A model generated the notes under the pieces. It had not been told where the DNA came from, searched no databases, and saw nothing but the letters and a program-made list of their open reading frames with translations. Position numbers and translations under genes: made by a program. DNA of 64,000 bases from Caulobacter segnis (GTDB lineage Bacteria > Pseudomonadota > Alphaproteobacteria > Caulobacterales > Caulobacteraceae), in the NCBI RefSeq assembly GCF_023935105.1, contig NZ_CP096040.1, forward strand, positions 744,001-808,000, written 5' to 3'. Position 1 is the first letter of the stretch, and each line of letters begins with the position of its first letter. Positions 9,438 to 17,592 of the stretch are shown here, one piece after another.

Positions 9438-9499
9438 CCATCCTCCCCCGCGTGCGGGGGAGGTGGATCGGCGCGGATACGCGACGAGACGGAGGGGGC
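9438..9499. repeat. GC-rich palindromic intergenic element, copy 3 (half element)
   Basis: Short version: CATCCTCCCCCGCGTGCGGG followed by GAGGTGGATCGGCGC and GACGGAGGGGGC. Same motifs as the left half of the 47.98-kb copy. It lies between the aminotransferase start and the end of the GGDEF-EAL gene. Confidence 0.7.
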
Positions 9500-9502
9500 G
9501 TC

Positions 9503-11971
9503 CTAGCCCGCGACCGCCGCCTCTTCGCCCTCATGCCCCTCATCCCCCCGCCGCATCTGCTGGGCCATGTTGGACAGCAGGAAGCTGGGGATGTCGCCGA
9601 CCGGCATCGGGCGGCCGTACAGGAAGCCCTGGAAGGTGTCGCAGCGCATGTCGGCCAGCAGGCGGGCCTGGGCCGGGGTCTCGACGCCCTCGGCCGTGAC
9701 CTTGAGGTTCAGGGTCTGGCCCAGCAGGGCGACGGTGCGCAGGATGTCGGCGATGGCCGTGTTGTCCTGCATCTCGGCCACGAACGAGCGGTCGATCTTG
9801 ATCTTGTCGAACGGGAACCGCCACAGATAGGCCAGGCTGGAATAGCCCGTGCCGAAGTCGTCCATGGCGATCTTGACGCCCAGGACCTTCAGGGCCGCCA
9901 GCTGCTTCAGGGTCTTGGCGCTGTCGTGCAGCAGGAGGCCCTCGGTGATCTCCAGCTCCAGGCGCTCGGGCGCCAGGCCCGAGACCTTCAGGGCCTTGCG
10001 CACCTGGGACACGAGGTCGCCGGTGGCGAACTGGTTGGGCGACAGGTTGACGGCGACCGACAGGTGCGAGGGCCAGGTCGCGGCCGTGCGGCAGGCCTCG
10101 AACAGCACCCATTCGCCGATCGCCCCGATCAGGCCCCACTGCTCGGCGCATTCGATGAAGTCGGCCGGCGCCACCAGCCCCCGGGTCGGGTGCTGCCAGC
10201 GCAGCAGGGCCTCGAAGCCGGTGACCTCGTGCTCGCCGCTGCCGATCAGCGGCTGGAAGAACAGCTTCAGCTCGTCCTTGGCCAGGGCGTCGCGCAGGTC
10301 CAGCTCCAGGGCGCGGCGCTCCTGGGCCCAGATGTCCATGGCGGTCTCGAAGAAGCGATAGGCGCCCCGGCCGTCGCCCTTGGCGCGGTAGAGGGCCAGG
10401 TCGGCGTTCTTCAGCAGGCCGTCGGGGTCGTCGGCGTCGAACGGGGCCACGGCGATGCCGACGCTGGCGCCGATCAGCACGTGGTGGCCGCGCACCGCGT
10501 AGGGCAGCGACAGGTCCGAGACGATGGCGCGGGCCAGCTCGCCGAGGGCTGCGTGGCCGGGCGAGGGCGCGACGACGACGGCGAACTCGTCGCCGCCCAG
10601 GCGCGAGACCAGGCCGTCGTCGCCCACCAGGTCGTCGACGCGGTCGCGCAGACGGGCCGAGGCCTGGATCAGCAGGTCGTCGCCGATCGGATGGCCCAGG
10701 CTGTCGTTGACGCCCTTGAAATGGTCGAGGTCCAGGCACAGCACCGCGCAGCCTGCGCCGGTCCCGCCCTTACTCCGGGGCTTGCCGTGGTCGGTCCAGG
10801 CCTTGCTGAGCGCCTGCAGGAACGACAGGCGATTGGGCAGCTGGGTCAGCACGTCGTAATGGGCCAGGCGCGAGATGCGGGCCTGGTCCTCGCGGGCCTG
10901 GGTGATGTCGGCGCCGACGCCCCGGAAGCCGGTGAAGACGCCGTTCAGGTCGTGGACCGGCTTGGCGGACAGCGACCACCAGTGGGTCTGCCGGGTCTCG
11001 CCGTCCGGGCCCACCGCGATCGACACGGTCACGTCGCGGAAGGCCTTCTGCTCGGCGAACAGGGCCGAGAGGGCAGCGACCGGCCCCGTCGGGGTCTCGG
11101 CCGCGCCGCACAGCTCCGACATCGGCTGGCCGATCAGTCCGGCCTTGTCGACGCCGGCCGCGGCGGCCATGCGGTCGGAGACGTAGGTCAGGGCGCCGGC
11201 GGCGTCGACCTCCCACAGCCAGTCGCTGGCGCCTTCCTCGAAGTCGCTGAGCAGCAGGGAGACGACTTGCTTCTGCTTTTCCAGCTCCTCGGCGGCGACC
11301 AGGCGGTCGGCGAAGATCTTGGCGTGGGCCAGGCACGAGACGCTGACCACCAGGTGGCAGAAGATCAGCAGGCCTCCCAGGGCGTAGAGCACGGGGTCGC
11401 CGCTGGTGGCCAGCACCCAAAGGGCGCCCAGGGCCATGGGGGTCGAATAGGCGATGGCGGCGGCGGGCAGGGTCAGGAGGGCGAAGCCGCCGCAGCCGAT
11501 CATGCCGGCGATCACGCAGGCGACCAGCATCGGCATGGCGCCGGCGAAGCCCTGCTCCCTGGGCATGGTCAGGATCGGCAGGATGGCCCACAGGCAGCCC
11601 AGCAGGCCGGCCTGCAGAACCACGCGGTTGACCCCGTGCTGCGAGACGGTGCTCTTGCCGCCCTTGCGGCGGCGCGCGGCGAACCAGCCGCGCAGGCCCA
11701 GCAAGGCGTAGCTGATGACCAGGGCGGCCCAGACCGTCAGGACGATCGTGTGCGGGCTGGCCAGGCCGGCGGCCCCGACCAGCACGGCGATGACGATGTT
11801 GGCGCCCATCATCACGGGCGTCATGCGCAGGATGCTCTGCACCTGCTCCATCCGCACCCGGCCGGCCATGGCCTCGGGCACGTGCGGAACCAGGCGGGCG
11901 TACAGGGCGGACAGGCCGCGATGAATGAGCGTGCTGGCGACTTTGCGCACGACGCGGGCCCTCTGGTCCAA
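9503..11971 (-). CDS. Membrane PAS-GGDEF-EAL protein (c-di-GMP synthase/phosphodiesterase)
   Basis: 822 residues. The N-terminal 220 residues hold several transmembrane helices (for example around 52-75 and 78-96, then 115-210), followed by a short coiled-coil, a PAS domain (about 250-370), GGDEF (residues 459-463, intact GGDEF) and EAL (Glu587-Ala-Leu). The EAL catalytic set appears complete (NLSPNQF, LEITEG, MDDFGTGYSSL, KIDRSF, AEGVE, FQGFLYG). The residues nine and six before GGDEF are both Gly, so the RxxD inhibitory site is absent. Both activities are possible. The start is TTG at 11971 with GTG alternatives eight codons in. A CtrA-like TAAA-N7-TTAA lies just upstream. Confidence 0.9.
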   Translation of the reverse strand: MDQRARVVRKVASTLIHRGLSALYARLVPHVPEAMAGRVRMEQVQSILRMTPVMMGANIVIAVLVGAAGLASPHTIVLTVWAALVISYALLGLRGWFAARRRKGGKSTVSQHGVNRVVLQAGLLGCLWAILPILTMPREQGFAGAMPMLVACVIAGMIGCGGFALLTLPAAAIAYSTPMALGALWVLATSGDPVLYALGGLLIFCHLVVSVSCLAHAKIFADRLVAAEELEKQKQVVSLLLSDFEEGASDWLWEVDAAGALTYVSDRMAAAAGVDKAGLIGQPMSELCGAAETPTGPVAALSALFAEQKAFRDVTVSIAVGPDGETRQTHWWSLSAKPVHDLNGVFTGFRGVGADITQAREDQARISRLAHYDVLTQLPNRLSFLQALSKAWTDHGKPRSKGGTGAGCAVLCLDLDHFKGVNDSLGHPIGDDLLIQASARLRDRVDDLVGDDGLVSRLGGDEFAVVVAPSPGHAALGELARAIVSDLSLPYAVRGHHVLIGASVGIAVAPFDADDPDGLLKNADLALYRAKGDGRGAYRFFETAMDIWAQERRALELDLRDALAKDELKLFFQPLIGSGEHEVTGFEALLRWQHPTRGLVAPADFIECAEQWGLIGAIGEWVLFEACRTAATWPSHLSVAVNLSPNQFATGDLVSQVRKALKVSGLAPERLELEITEGLLLHDSAKTLKQLAALKVLGVKIAMDDFGTGYSSLAYLWRFPFDKIKIDRSFVAEMQDNTAIADILRTVALLGQTLNLKVTAEGVETPAQARLLADMRCDTFQGFLYGRPMPVGDIPSFLLSNMAQQMRRGDEGHEGEEAAVAG

Positions 11972-12012
11972 ACTCAGGAGAAATCCCCCGCCGGGACCTT
12001 GGTCCGCCCGGG

Positions 12013-12027
12013 TAAACCCGTGGTTAA
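12013..12027. promoter_or_regulatory. Possible CtrA-like site upstream of the GGDEF-EAL gene
   Basis: TAAA CCCGTGG TTAA on the plus strand, read on the minus strand as TTAACCACGGGTTTA. This is one mismatch from the CtrA consensus TTAA-N7-TTAA. It lies 42-56 bp upstream of the proposed start, a suitable place for a promoter element. Short motifs like this occur by chance, so support is weak. Confidence 0.3.
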
Positions 12028-12195
12028 GCTGGAGTATTGGCCGGAGGGGGCGTTGAGCCGGAAATGAGTACGCGGGCGCCGGCGTTCCGGAGGGGCGGTG
12101 CTCGTGGGGCGGCTTCCGACCCTGGTCGGACGTTGTGAGGGACCCTTTAGTAGTGGCCTAGCGGCCCCGGCGCCTCGGTCGCACGTCCTAACCGA

Positions 12196-12777
12196 TCAGA
12201 CCTTAGGACGAAGCGGGATCGTTCCGTCCACGACATCGGCCACAAAGCGTTCGTCGATCTTTTCCTTCGAAAACCAACGCCGGTAAAACAGCGGCCCTAC
12301 CAAGCTCGCTACCAAACTGCTTGTCGATCGCTCCGGTCCGGGTTGTCCTTTGGCTTTGCCCCGCTCAACCACCGTCTCGATGGGGGCCATGAAGGCGGCG
12401 TGCAGCGCACGTTGCATCGTTGCGATCTCGGCATCCCGCTCAGCGGCGTCAATGATCGAGGGATAGACCGAACTCCAGCTCGCGTTCTGCAGTTGCTCGG
12501 CGAGGTTCACGAGCAATGAAATCAGGTCGGCGCGAATATCCCCGGTGTCGGGCGCTTCAACATTGCTCCCCAAACTAGAGCAGGCATCGATCACCAACGC
12601 GGAACGCGACGGCCAGTGGCGATAGATGGTGGTTTTGGCGACCCCCGAATTGCGGGCGATTTCGTCAATGCTTACGCCTCCAACGCCAGCCCGTGAGAGC
12701 TGTCGGTAGGTTTCGGCCATCACCTTTGCTTTCGACCGTTCGACCCTCTTGTCGGCGTTCTTGGCGGGCACTGTCAC
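12196..12777 (-). CDS. TetR-family transcriptional repressor
   Basis: 193 residues from GTG at 12777. An N-terminal TetR helix-turn-helix is clear (VSIDEIARNSGVAKTTIYRH, then WPSRSALV). The C-terminal half fits the TetR C-terminal ligand-binding group with FYRRWFSKEKID near the end. The start GTG at 12777 has GAAGG four bases upstream; an in-frame GTG at 12801 lacks a ribosome-binding site. It is divergent from a VOC protein gene with a perfect palindrome between them, so it probably represses itself and that neighbour. The ligand is unknown. Confidence 0.88.
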   Translation of the reverse strand: MTVPAKNADKRVERSKAKVMAETYRQLSRAGVGGVSIDEIARNSGVAKTTIYRHWPSRSALVIDACSSLGSNVEAPDTGDIRADLISLLVNLAEQLQNASWSSVYPSIIDAAERDAEIATMQRALHAAFMAPIETVVERGKAKGQPGPERSTSSLVASLVGPLFYRRWFSKEKIDERFVADVVDGTIPLRPKV

Positions 12778-12812
12778 ATCACCTTCGTTGACGCGGCGCA
12801 CAACATTACGCT

Positions 12813-12827
12813 ACGATACGGTATCGT
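12813..12827. promoter_or_regulatory. Perfect inverted repeat, likely TetR operator
   Basis: ACGATAC G GTATCGT, seven-base arms around one base, between divergent tetR and VOC genes. Size, symmetry and position match TetR-family operators. The downstream TAAATA at 12831-12836 could be part of a promoter -10 region for the VOC gene. Confidence 0.75.
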
Positions 12828-12874
12828 TTCTAAATAGCGCGCGAGGCGTTCGAGCGCATATGGAGCTTAGCACC

Positions 12875-13243
12875 ATGAAGTTCGCCTATACCCGGCTCGT
12901 GACCACCGAGGTAGCCAAGCTCTCCGCATTCTATCGGCAATTGCTCCGGGCTGAGCCGGTGGGCGAGGGCGACTACGTCGAGTTCCGCCCCGGAGGCGCC
13001 ATCCTGGCCCTCGTCAGCAACCGAGCGGCCGAGGCGATGCATGGCGGGGTGTGGCCGGGCGGCGCCAACCGATCGGCCATACTCGAATTCGTCGTCGACG
13101 ACGTGGATGCCGAGCGCGCGCGTCTGGATCCGTTCGTCCGCCAGTGGCTTCAGGAGCCCAAGGACATGCCGTGGGGCAATCGTTCGATGCTGCTTTGCGA
13201 TCCCGACGGCAATCCCATCAACGTCTTCTCGACAGGGGCATAA
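12875..13243 (+). CDS. VOC-family (glyoxalase/bleomycin-resistance fold) protein
   Basis: 122 residues with the VOC pattern: MKFAYTRLVTTEVAKLSAFY at the N-terminus, a central VEFRPGGAILAL strand, and a C-terminal LCDPDGNPINVFS metal-site strand with a suitable acidic neighbourhood. The ATG at 12875 is preferred over ATG at 12860 because GGAG lies about nine bases before it. VOC proteins are metal-dependent lyases, dioxygenases or resistance proteins; the substrate is unknown. Its divergent partner is a TetR repressor, which suggests an inducible detoxification role (inference). Confidence 0.82.
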   Translation: MKFAYTRLVTTEVAKLSAFYRQLLRAEPVGEGDYVEFRPGGAILALVSNRAAEAMHGGVWPGGANRSAILEFVVDDVDAERARLDPFVRQWLQEPKDMPWGNRSMLLCDPDGNPINVFSTGA

Positions 13244-13310
13244 GGCAGCTGATCCGAAGCGTAGGATTGTGGGCGCGCAGAAGACCGCCTGTAGGTCTAA
13301 GTCTGAAATG

Positions 13311-13388
13311 CGGCCTTCCCAACCAGCTCTCTGGCCGCTTCTAGCGCGAAGTCTGACGTCCGCTCCCGACCCACTGCGGACATTCCGA
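13311..13388 (+). repeat. AATGTCCGCT-like repeat cluster
   Basis: Degenerate 23-24-bp units follow the VOC gene: GAAATGCGGCCTTCCC, then CTGGCCGCTTCTAGCGCGAA, then ACGTCCGCTCCCGACC and GCGGACATTCC. The last two have GTCCGC and GCGGAC arms in inverted orientation. The units resemble the AATGTCCGCT unit of the 44-bp repeats in the 24-38 kb segment but the arrangement differs. Confidence 0.5.
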
Positions 13389-13390
13389 AA

Positions 13391-13411
13391 CCCTCTCTCT
13401 TAGAGAGAGGG
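13391..13411. repeat. Perfect hairpin CCCTCTCTC-TTA-GAGAGAGGG
   Basis: Nine-base arms around a TTA loop, between the VOC gene and the typA terminator. There is no T-run after it on either strand, so it may simply block read-through from the VOC gene. Confidence 0.6.
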
Positions 13412-13430
13412 ATTTCCAAGGGCCCCCACG

Positions 13431-13461
13431 AAAAAGGCCGCCGTTCTTGCGAACGGCGGCC
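13431..13461 (-). terminator. Rho-independent terminator of typA
   Basis: On the minus strand GGCCGCCGTTC GCAA GAACGGCGGCC is followed by TTTTT (plus-strand AAAAA at 13431-13435). The eleven-base stem with tetraloop sits 25 bases after the typA stop codon. Confidence 0.92.
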
Positions 13462-13485
13462 CCATCTCGGGATGAACCCGGAAGA

Positions 13486-15321
13486 CTAGTCTTCCTTCAC
13501 GCGCTTCTTGCGGAACGAGGGGTTCAGGGTCTGCTTGCGCAGGCGGATGTTCTTCGGGGTGACCTCGACCAGTTCGTCTTCCTCGATGTAGGCGATGGCC
13601 TGTTCCAGGGTCATCTTGCGCGGCGGGGTCAGGCGGATCGACTCGTCCTTGCCCGAGGCGCGGACGTTGGTCAGCTGCTTGGCCTTCATCGGATTGACGT
13701 CCATGTCATCCTGGCGGCTGTTCTCGCCGATGATCATGCCCTGGTACGTCTTCTCGCCGGCGCCGACGAACATCACGCCGCGCTCTTCCAGGTTCCACAG
13801 CGCGTAGGCCGCGGTCTCACCGTCCGAGTTGCTGATCAGCACGCCCTTGCGCTGCTGGTCGATGGCGCCCTTGTAGGCTTCGTAGTGGCTGAACACGCGG
13901 TTCAGCACGCCCGAACCGCGCGTGTCGGTCAGGAACTCGCCCTGATAGCCGATCAGCGAGCGCGACGGGGCGGTCAGCTGGATGCGGGTCTTGCCCGCGC
14001 CCGACGGACCCATGTCCCGCAGCTCGGCCTTACGCAGCGAGAGCTTCTCGATGACGATGCCCGAGAACTCGTCGTCGACGTCGATCATGACGTCTTCCAT
14101 CGGCTCCAGGCGCTTGCCGGTTTCCGGATCGGCCTGGAACACGACGCGCGGACGCGAGATCGAGACCTCGAAGCCTTCGCGGCGCATGTTCTCGATCAGC
14201 ACGCCCAGCTGCAGTTCGCCACGGCCCGAGACTTCGTAGGCGTCGCCTTCCTTGCTCTCGGTCACCTTGATGGCGACGTTGCTCTCGGCTTCCTTCAGCA
14301 GGCGGTCGCGGATGACGCGCGACTGGACCTTGTCGCCTTCGCGGCCGGCCAGCGGGCTGTCGTTGACCGAGACGGTCATCGAGATGGTCGGCGGGTCGAT
14401 CGGCTGGGCCGGCAGGGCGGTGGTGACGTCCATGGCGCACAGGGTGTCGGCCACGGTCGCCTTGGACATGCCCGCGATGGCGACGATGTCGCCGGCCTCG
14501 GCGCCCTCGTCGATCGGCTGGCGCTTCAGGCCGCGGAAGGCCAGCACCTTGGTGATGCGGCCGCGCTCGATTTCCTTGCCGTCACGGTCCAGGGCGTGGA
14601 TGGCCATGCCGGGGACGGCCTTGCCGCTCTCGATGCGGCCGGTCAGCAGGCGGCCCAGGAACGGATCGCTTTCGATCAGCACGTTCAGCATCTGGAACGG
14701 CTCATCCTTCTTGGCGATCTGCTTGGGTTCCGGCACGTGGCGGACGATCAGGTCGAACAACGGGCCGAGGTTGTCGCTGGGCACGTTCATGTCCAGCGTG
14801 GCCCAGCCCGAACGGCCCGAGGCGTAGATGTGCGGGAAGTCCAGCTGCTCGTCCGTGGCGCCGATGGCGGCGAACAGGTCGAAGGCGGCGTTGTGGACGC
14901 GGTCCGGATCGGCGTGGGCGCGGTCGACCTTGTTGATGCAGAGGATCGGGCGCAGGCCCATCTTCAGCGCCTTGGTCAGCACGAACTTGGTCTGCGGCAT
15001 GACGCCTTCCTCGGCGTCGATCAGCAGGACGCAGCCGTCCACCATGCCCAGGATCCGCTCGACCTCGCCGCCGAAGTCGGCGTGGCCGGGGGTGTCGATG
15101 ATGTTGATGCGGGTCTCGCCCGCTTCACCGTTCCACAGCACGCTGGTGCACTTGGCCAGGATGGTGATGCCGCGCTCACGCTCCTGGTCGTTGGAGTCCA
15201 TCGCCCGTTCGGTCGTGGCTTCGTTGGCGCGGAACACGCCGGACTGGGCCAGCAGCTGATCGACGAGGGTGGTCTTGCCATGATCGACGTGCGCGATGAT
15301 GGCGATATTTCGCATGGACAT
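13486..15321 (-). CDS. typA: Translational GTPase TypA/BipA
   Basis: 611 residues, the normal BipA length. It is a ribosome-associated GTPase related to EF-G and needed for ribosome assembly under stress or cold. GTPase motifs: G1 AHVDHGKT (10-17), G3 DTPGHADF, G4 NKVD. The C-terminal BipA-specific region with LTPPRKMTLEQAIAYIEEDE is present, and the protein ends in a basic tail. ATG at 15321 gives MSMRNIAIIAHVDHGK; an alternative ATG two codons later is possible. It is a single-gene unit with its own terminator. Confidence 0.97.
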   Translation of the reverse strand: MSMRNIAIIAHVDHGKTTLVDQLLAQSGVFRANEATTERAMDSNDQERERGITILAKCTSVLWNGEAGETRINIIDTPGHADFGGEVERILGMVDGCVLLIDAEEGVMPQTKFVLTKALKMGLRPILCINKVDRAHADPDRVHNAAFDLFAAIGATDEQLDFPHIYASGRSGWATLDMNVPSDNLGPLFDLIVRHVPEPKQIAKKDEPFQMLNVLIESDPFLGRLLTGRIESGKAVPGMAIHALDRDGKEIERGRITKVLAFRGLKRQPIDEGAEAGDIVAIAGMSKATVADTLCAMDVTTALPAQPIDPPTISMTVSVNDSPLAGREGDKVQSRVIRDRLLKEAESNVAIKVTESKEGDAYEVSGRGELQLGVLIENMRREGFEVSISRPRVVFQADPETGKRLEPMEDVMIDVDDEFSGIVIEKLSLRKAELRDMGPSGAGKTRIQLTAPSRSLIGYQGEFLTDTRGSGVLNRVFSHYEAYKGAIDQQRKGVLISNSDGETAAYALWNLEERGVMFVGAGEKTYQGMIIGENSRQDDMDVNPMKAKQLTNVRASGKDESIRLTPPRKMTLEQAIAYIEEDELVEVTPKNIRLRKQTLNPSFRKKRVKED

Positions 15322-15665
15322 GGGAACGGACGGACTTTCGGGAGGAATAGGAGATGACGAGTCAAGCGTCAGGCGCGCGGCTTTTACGCGACTGCGCTGG
15401 ATTTATCCACCCCCACCCCTATGAAACCCTTGTCGCAGGAAACCGGTGTCATTCAGAAAGCCTTGCCGGAACAGGCTTTGCGCGGTGTTCTCGAAAGAGA
15501 CGGTTTCAAACGCAACAAATTGTGCAGTGCAGCATGCCTAAAATATAGGCTATTTCAAATAGCGTCGTTACGTAACCCTTGTGGGGCAACGGGTTGCATC
15601 AATTCCCCTCGAAAAAATCGACATTGCCGTCCACTTTTTTGCTTGCCTAATTTTGCGCCGCACCC
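15322..15665. other. AT-richer intergenic stretch with short palindromes, no gene seen
   Basis: The gap between typA and the small RNA contains GCTATTT-C-AAATAGC (15549-15563) and GTTACGTAAC (15567-15576), both perfect, and AACCC/GGGTT arms at 15574-15594. Open frames here do not resemble proteins. These sites lie about 100 bp upstream of the small RNA promoter and could bind regulators of typA or of the RNA. Confidence 0.5.
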
Positions 15666-15671
15666 TATAAA
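15642..15671 (+). promoter_or_regulatory. Promoter of the suhB-type small RNA
   Basis: CTTGCC (15642-15647) and TATAAA (15666-15671) are 18 bases apart, a good sigma70-type match for this group. The predicted start is near 15678, just before the conserved RNA body. Confidence 0.6.
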
Positions 15672-15677
15672 CAATCC

Positions 15678-15761
15678 TGTGAGGCGGCGCTGCCGCTTCT
15701 GCCCTTCCTGGGCGTTTCCTCCCTAATGAACTGGCCCGGCGGTTTCGCCGGGCTTTTTTTT
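15678..15761 (+). ncRNA. Small RNA of the suhB / alpha-r14 type
   Basis: About 84 nt. It carries the GGGCGTTTCCTCCCTAA segment with an anti-Shine-Dalgarno CCTCCC in a probable hairpin loop, as in the alphaproteobacterial suhB/alpha-r14 small RNA family, and ends at a strong terminator. Members act as trans-acting regulators that pair with ribosome-binding sites of mRNAs. The family call is from motif memory and has not been tested with a covariance model; the existence of a short terminated transcript is better supported than the family name. Confidence 0.72.
15734..15761 (+). terminator. Rho-independent terminator of the small RNA
   Basis: GCCCGGCG GTTT CGCCGGGC followed by eight T residues. 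This is one of the strongest terminators in the window. Confidence 0.93.
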
Positions 15762-15858
15762 GGCCCAAGCGGTCGGGAAGCAACGTCAGCGAGCCTTCGG
15801 GGGTTCCGACCACGGACTGGCGGGGTGGCCAGGGCCATCCAGGACCTGGCCGCAGCGA

Positions 15859-16599
15859 TCACCAGGGAACCGTTTCCTGCTCGAAGTAGAACCCGCCGGT
15901 CGGGCCGGACGCGTCCTGGCTGGCCAGCCAGGCGACGCCGGCCGCCGCCTGTTCCACCGTGCGATAGCCCGTGTGGCCGTTGAAGTCGGTGGCGGTGTAG
16001 CCCGGATCGGCGGCGTTGACCGCGATGCCGTCGGCGGCCAGCGACTTGGCCATCGAGACGGTGACGGCGTTCAGGGCCGACTTGGAGCTGTTGTAGCCTA
16101 GGGCGTTGACGCCATAGAACTGATTGTGCGGGTCGGACAGCCACCCCAGCGATCCCAGCCCGCTGCTGACCATCACGACATTGGATCGACCCGCCGCCTT
16201 GAGCAGCGGCCGGAAGGCTTGGGTGACGCGGATGGGGCCCAGGACATTGGTCTCGTAGATGGCGCGAATGTCGTCGACGGACTGCTCATGCGCCGCCTCG
16301 GGCGTCGCGCCGAGGACGCCGGCGTTGTTGATCAGCACGTCCAGCTTGCCGTCCGCCGCGCGAACCGTCTCGGCGGCGGCGCGGACGCTGTCGTCGCGCG
16401 TGACGTCGATCTCGAGCAGCCGCACGTCCAGGCCCTCCGCGAGCAGTTGCGAGACCGCGGCCTGGCCTCGGGCGGCGTCGCGGCAACCCAGCCAGATGCG
16501 ATAGCCCGACCGACCCAATTGCCGCGCCGTCTCAAAGCCGATGCTCTTGTTCCCGCCGGTGATCAGAACCGTTTTGCCCGTCATGTTCGAAGCCTTCAT
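15859..16599 (-). CDS. SDR-family oxidoreductase
   Basis: 246 residues. Cofactor motif TGGNKSIG (14-21), NNAGV at 91-95, serine in VMVSSGLG (145-146) and Tyr169-Lys173 (YNSSK). The sequence resembles carbonyl-reductase-like SDRs that use NADPH. The tail FYFEQETVPW replaces the classical VDGG ending, as is common in that subgroup. It is divergent from a LysR gene with 72 bp between the starts, so that regulator probably controls it. Confidence 0.9.
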   Translation of the reverse strand: MKASNMTGKTVLITGGNKSIGFETARQLGRSGYRIWLGCRDAARGQAAVSQLLAEGLDVRLLEIDVTRDDSVRAAAETVRAADGKLDVLINNAGVLGATPEAAHEQSVDDIRAIYETNVLGPIRVTQAFRPLLKAAGRSNVVMVSSGLGSLGWLSDPHNQFYGVNALGYNSSKSALNAVTVSMAKSLAADGIAVNAADPGYTATDFNGHTGYRTVEQAAAGVAWLASQDASGPTGGFYFEQETVPW

Positions 16600-16671
16600 T
16601 GAGGATAGGGCGCATTGAACGTCGCGCTGGCGCCTTTGATAACGGCCTCAAATCCGACCATACTGATCGCC

Positions 16672-17592
16672 ATGCCGAACAATGATGGTCAGCCGTCGCT
16701 CGACGATCTCGCGCTTTTCGTGGCGGTCATCGAGGCCAACGGTTTCCGCGCCGCCGCCACGCGGCTGGGGCTGTCCCCCTCGACGGTCAGCGAAAAGATC
16801 ACCCAGCTGGAAGCGCGCCTGGGGGCGCCGCTGCTGGTGCGCACGACGCGCAGCCTGATGCCGACGGAAGCCGGCCGCGCCCTGGCCGACCGGCTCCGCC
16901 CGCTGTTCAACGAGACCCGCGCCGCGGTGCAGGACGCGGCCAGTTCCCAGCGCGAGGTGCGCGGCCTGCTGCGGCTGAACGTGACGGGCGCCGTCATGGT
17001 GGACATCCTGCCCCCGATCATCGACCGCTTCCTGCGGGTCCACCCCCAGGCCCGGGTGGAGATCGTGGTCGAAGACCAGCTGGTCGACATCGTCGCCGCC
17101 GGTTGCGACGCGGGGGTCCGGTATGGCGAACATCTGGCGCAGGACATGATCGCCGTGCCGATCGGACCGCGTGTCCAGAGCTTCGCCCTCGGCGCCGCGC
17201 CGCGCTATTTCGAGACGCGCCCCGTCCCCGCCCATCCGAGCGATCTGCTCGCCCACGATTGCATTCGTCTGCGATTCTCGAGCGGCGCGCTCGTGCCCTG
17301 GGACTTCGAGCGCGGCGACGAGGCGATCACGGTCGCGCCTCCGGGGCGCCTGATCGTCGGTGTCGACGCCGTCCCGGCCGCGATCGACTTCGCGCGCCAG
17401 GGACATGGGATCATCGGCTGTTTCGAAAACTGGCTCGCGCCGCATTTCGAGACGGGAGACCTCGCGCCCGTCCTGCCCGATTGGTGGACGCGGTTCGAAG
17501 GGCCGTGGCTCTACTATCCCAATCGCTTCGTGCCCGCGCCTCTGCGCGCCTTCGTCGATCTCATCGCGCGCGAGCGGGCCATGGCCGGCTAG
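16672..17592 (+). CDS. LysR-family transcriptional regulator
   Basis: 306 residues. Winged HTH near 9-68 (GFRAAATRLGLSPSTVSEKI), effector domain to the end (LRLNVTGAVMVDILPPII, CFENWLAPHF). ATG at 16672 starts a normal LysR N-terminus (MPNNDGQPSLDDLALF); the frame open from 16615 is not needed. It is divergent from the SDR gene at 15859, a classical LysR-target layout. Confidence 0.9.
   Translation: MPNNDGQPSLDDLALFVAVIEANGFRAAATRLGLSPSTVSEKITQLEARLGAPLLVRTTRSLMPTEAGRALADRLRPLFNETRAAVQDAASSQREVRGLLRLNVTGAVMVDILPPIIDRFLRVHPQARVEIVVEDQLVDIVAAGCDAGVRYGEHLAQDMIAVPIGPRVQSFALGAAPRYFETRPVPAHPSDLLAHDCIRLRFSSGALVPWDFERGDEAITVAPPGRLIVGVDAVPAAIDFARQGHGIIGCFENWLAPHFETGDLAPVLPDWWTRFEGPWLYYPNRFVPAPLRAFVDLIARERAMAG

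Noticed and set aside
15421..15726. 101-residue open frame upstream of and into the small RNA
   Set aside because: Cys/Arg-rich chance translation with no ribosome-binding site; it runs over the promoter and RNA body.
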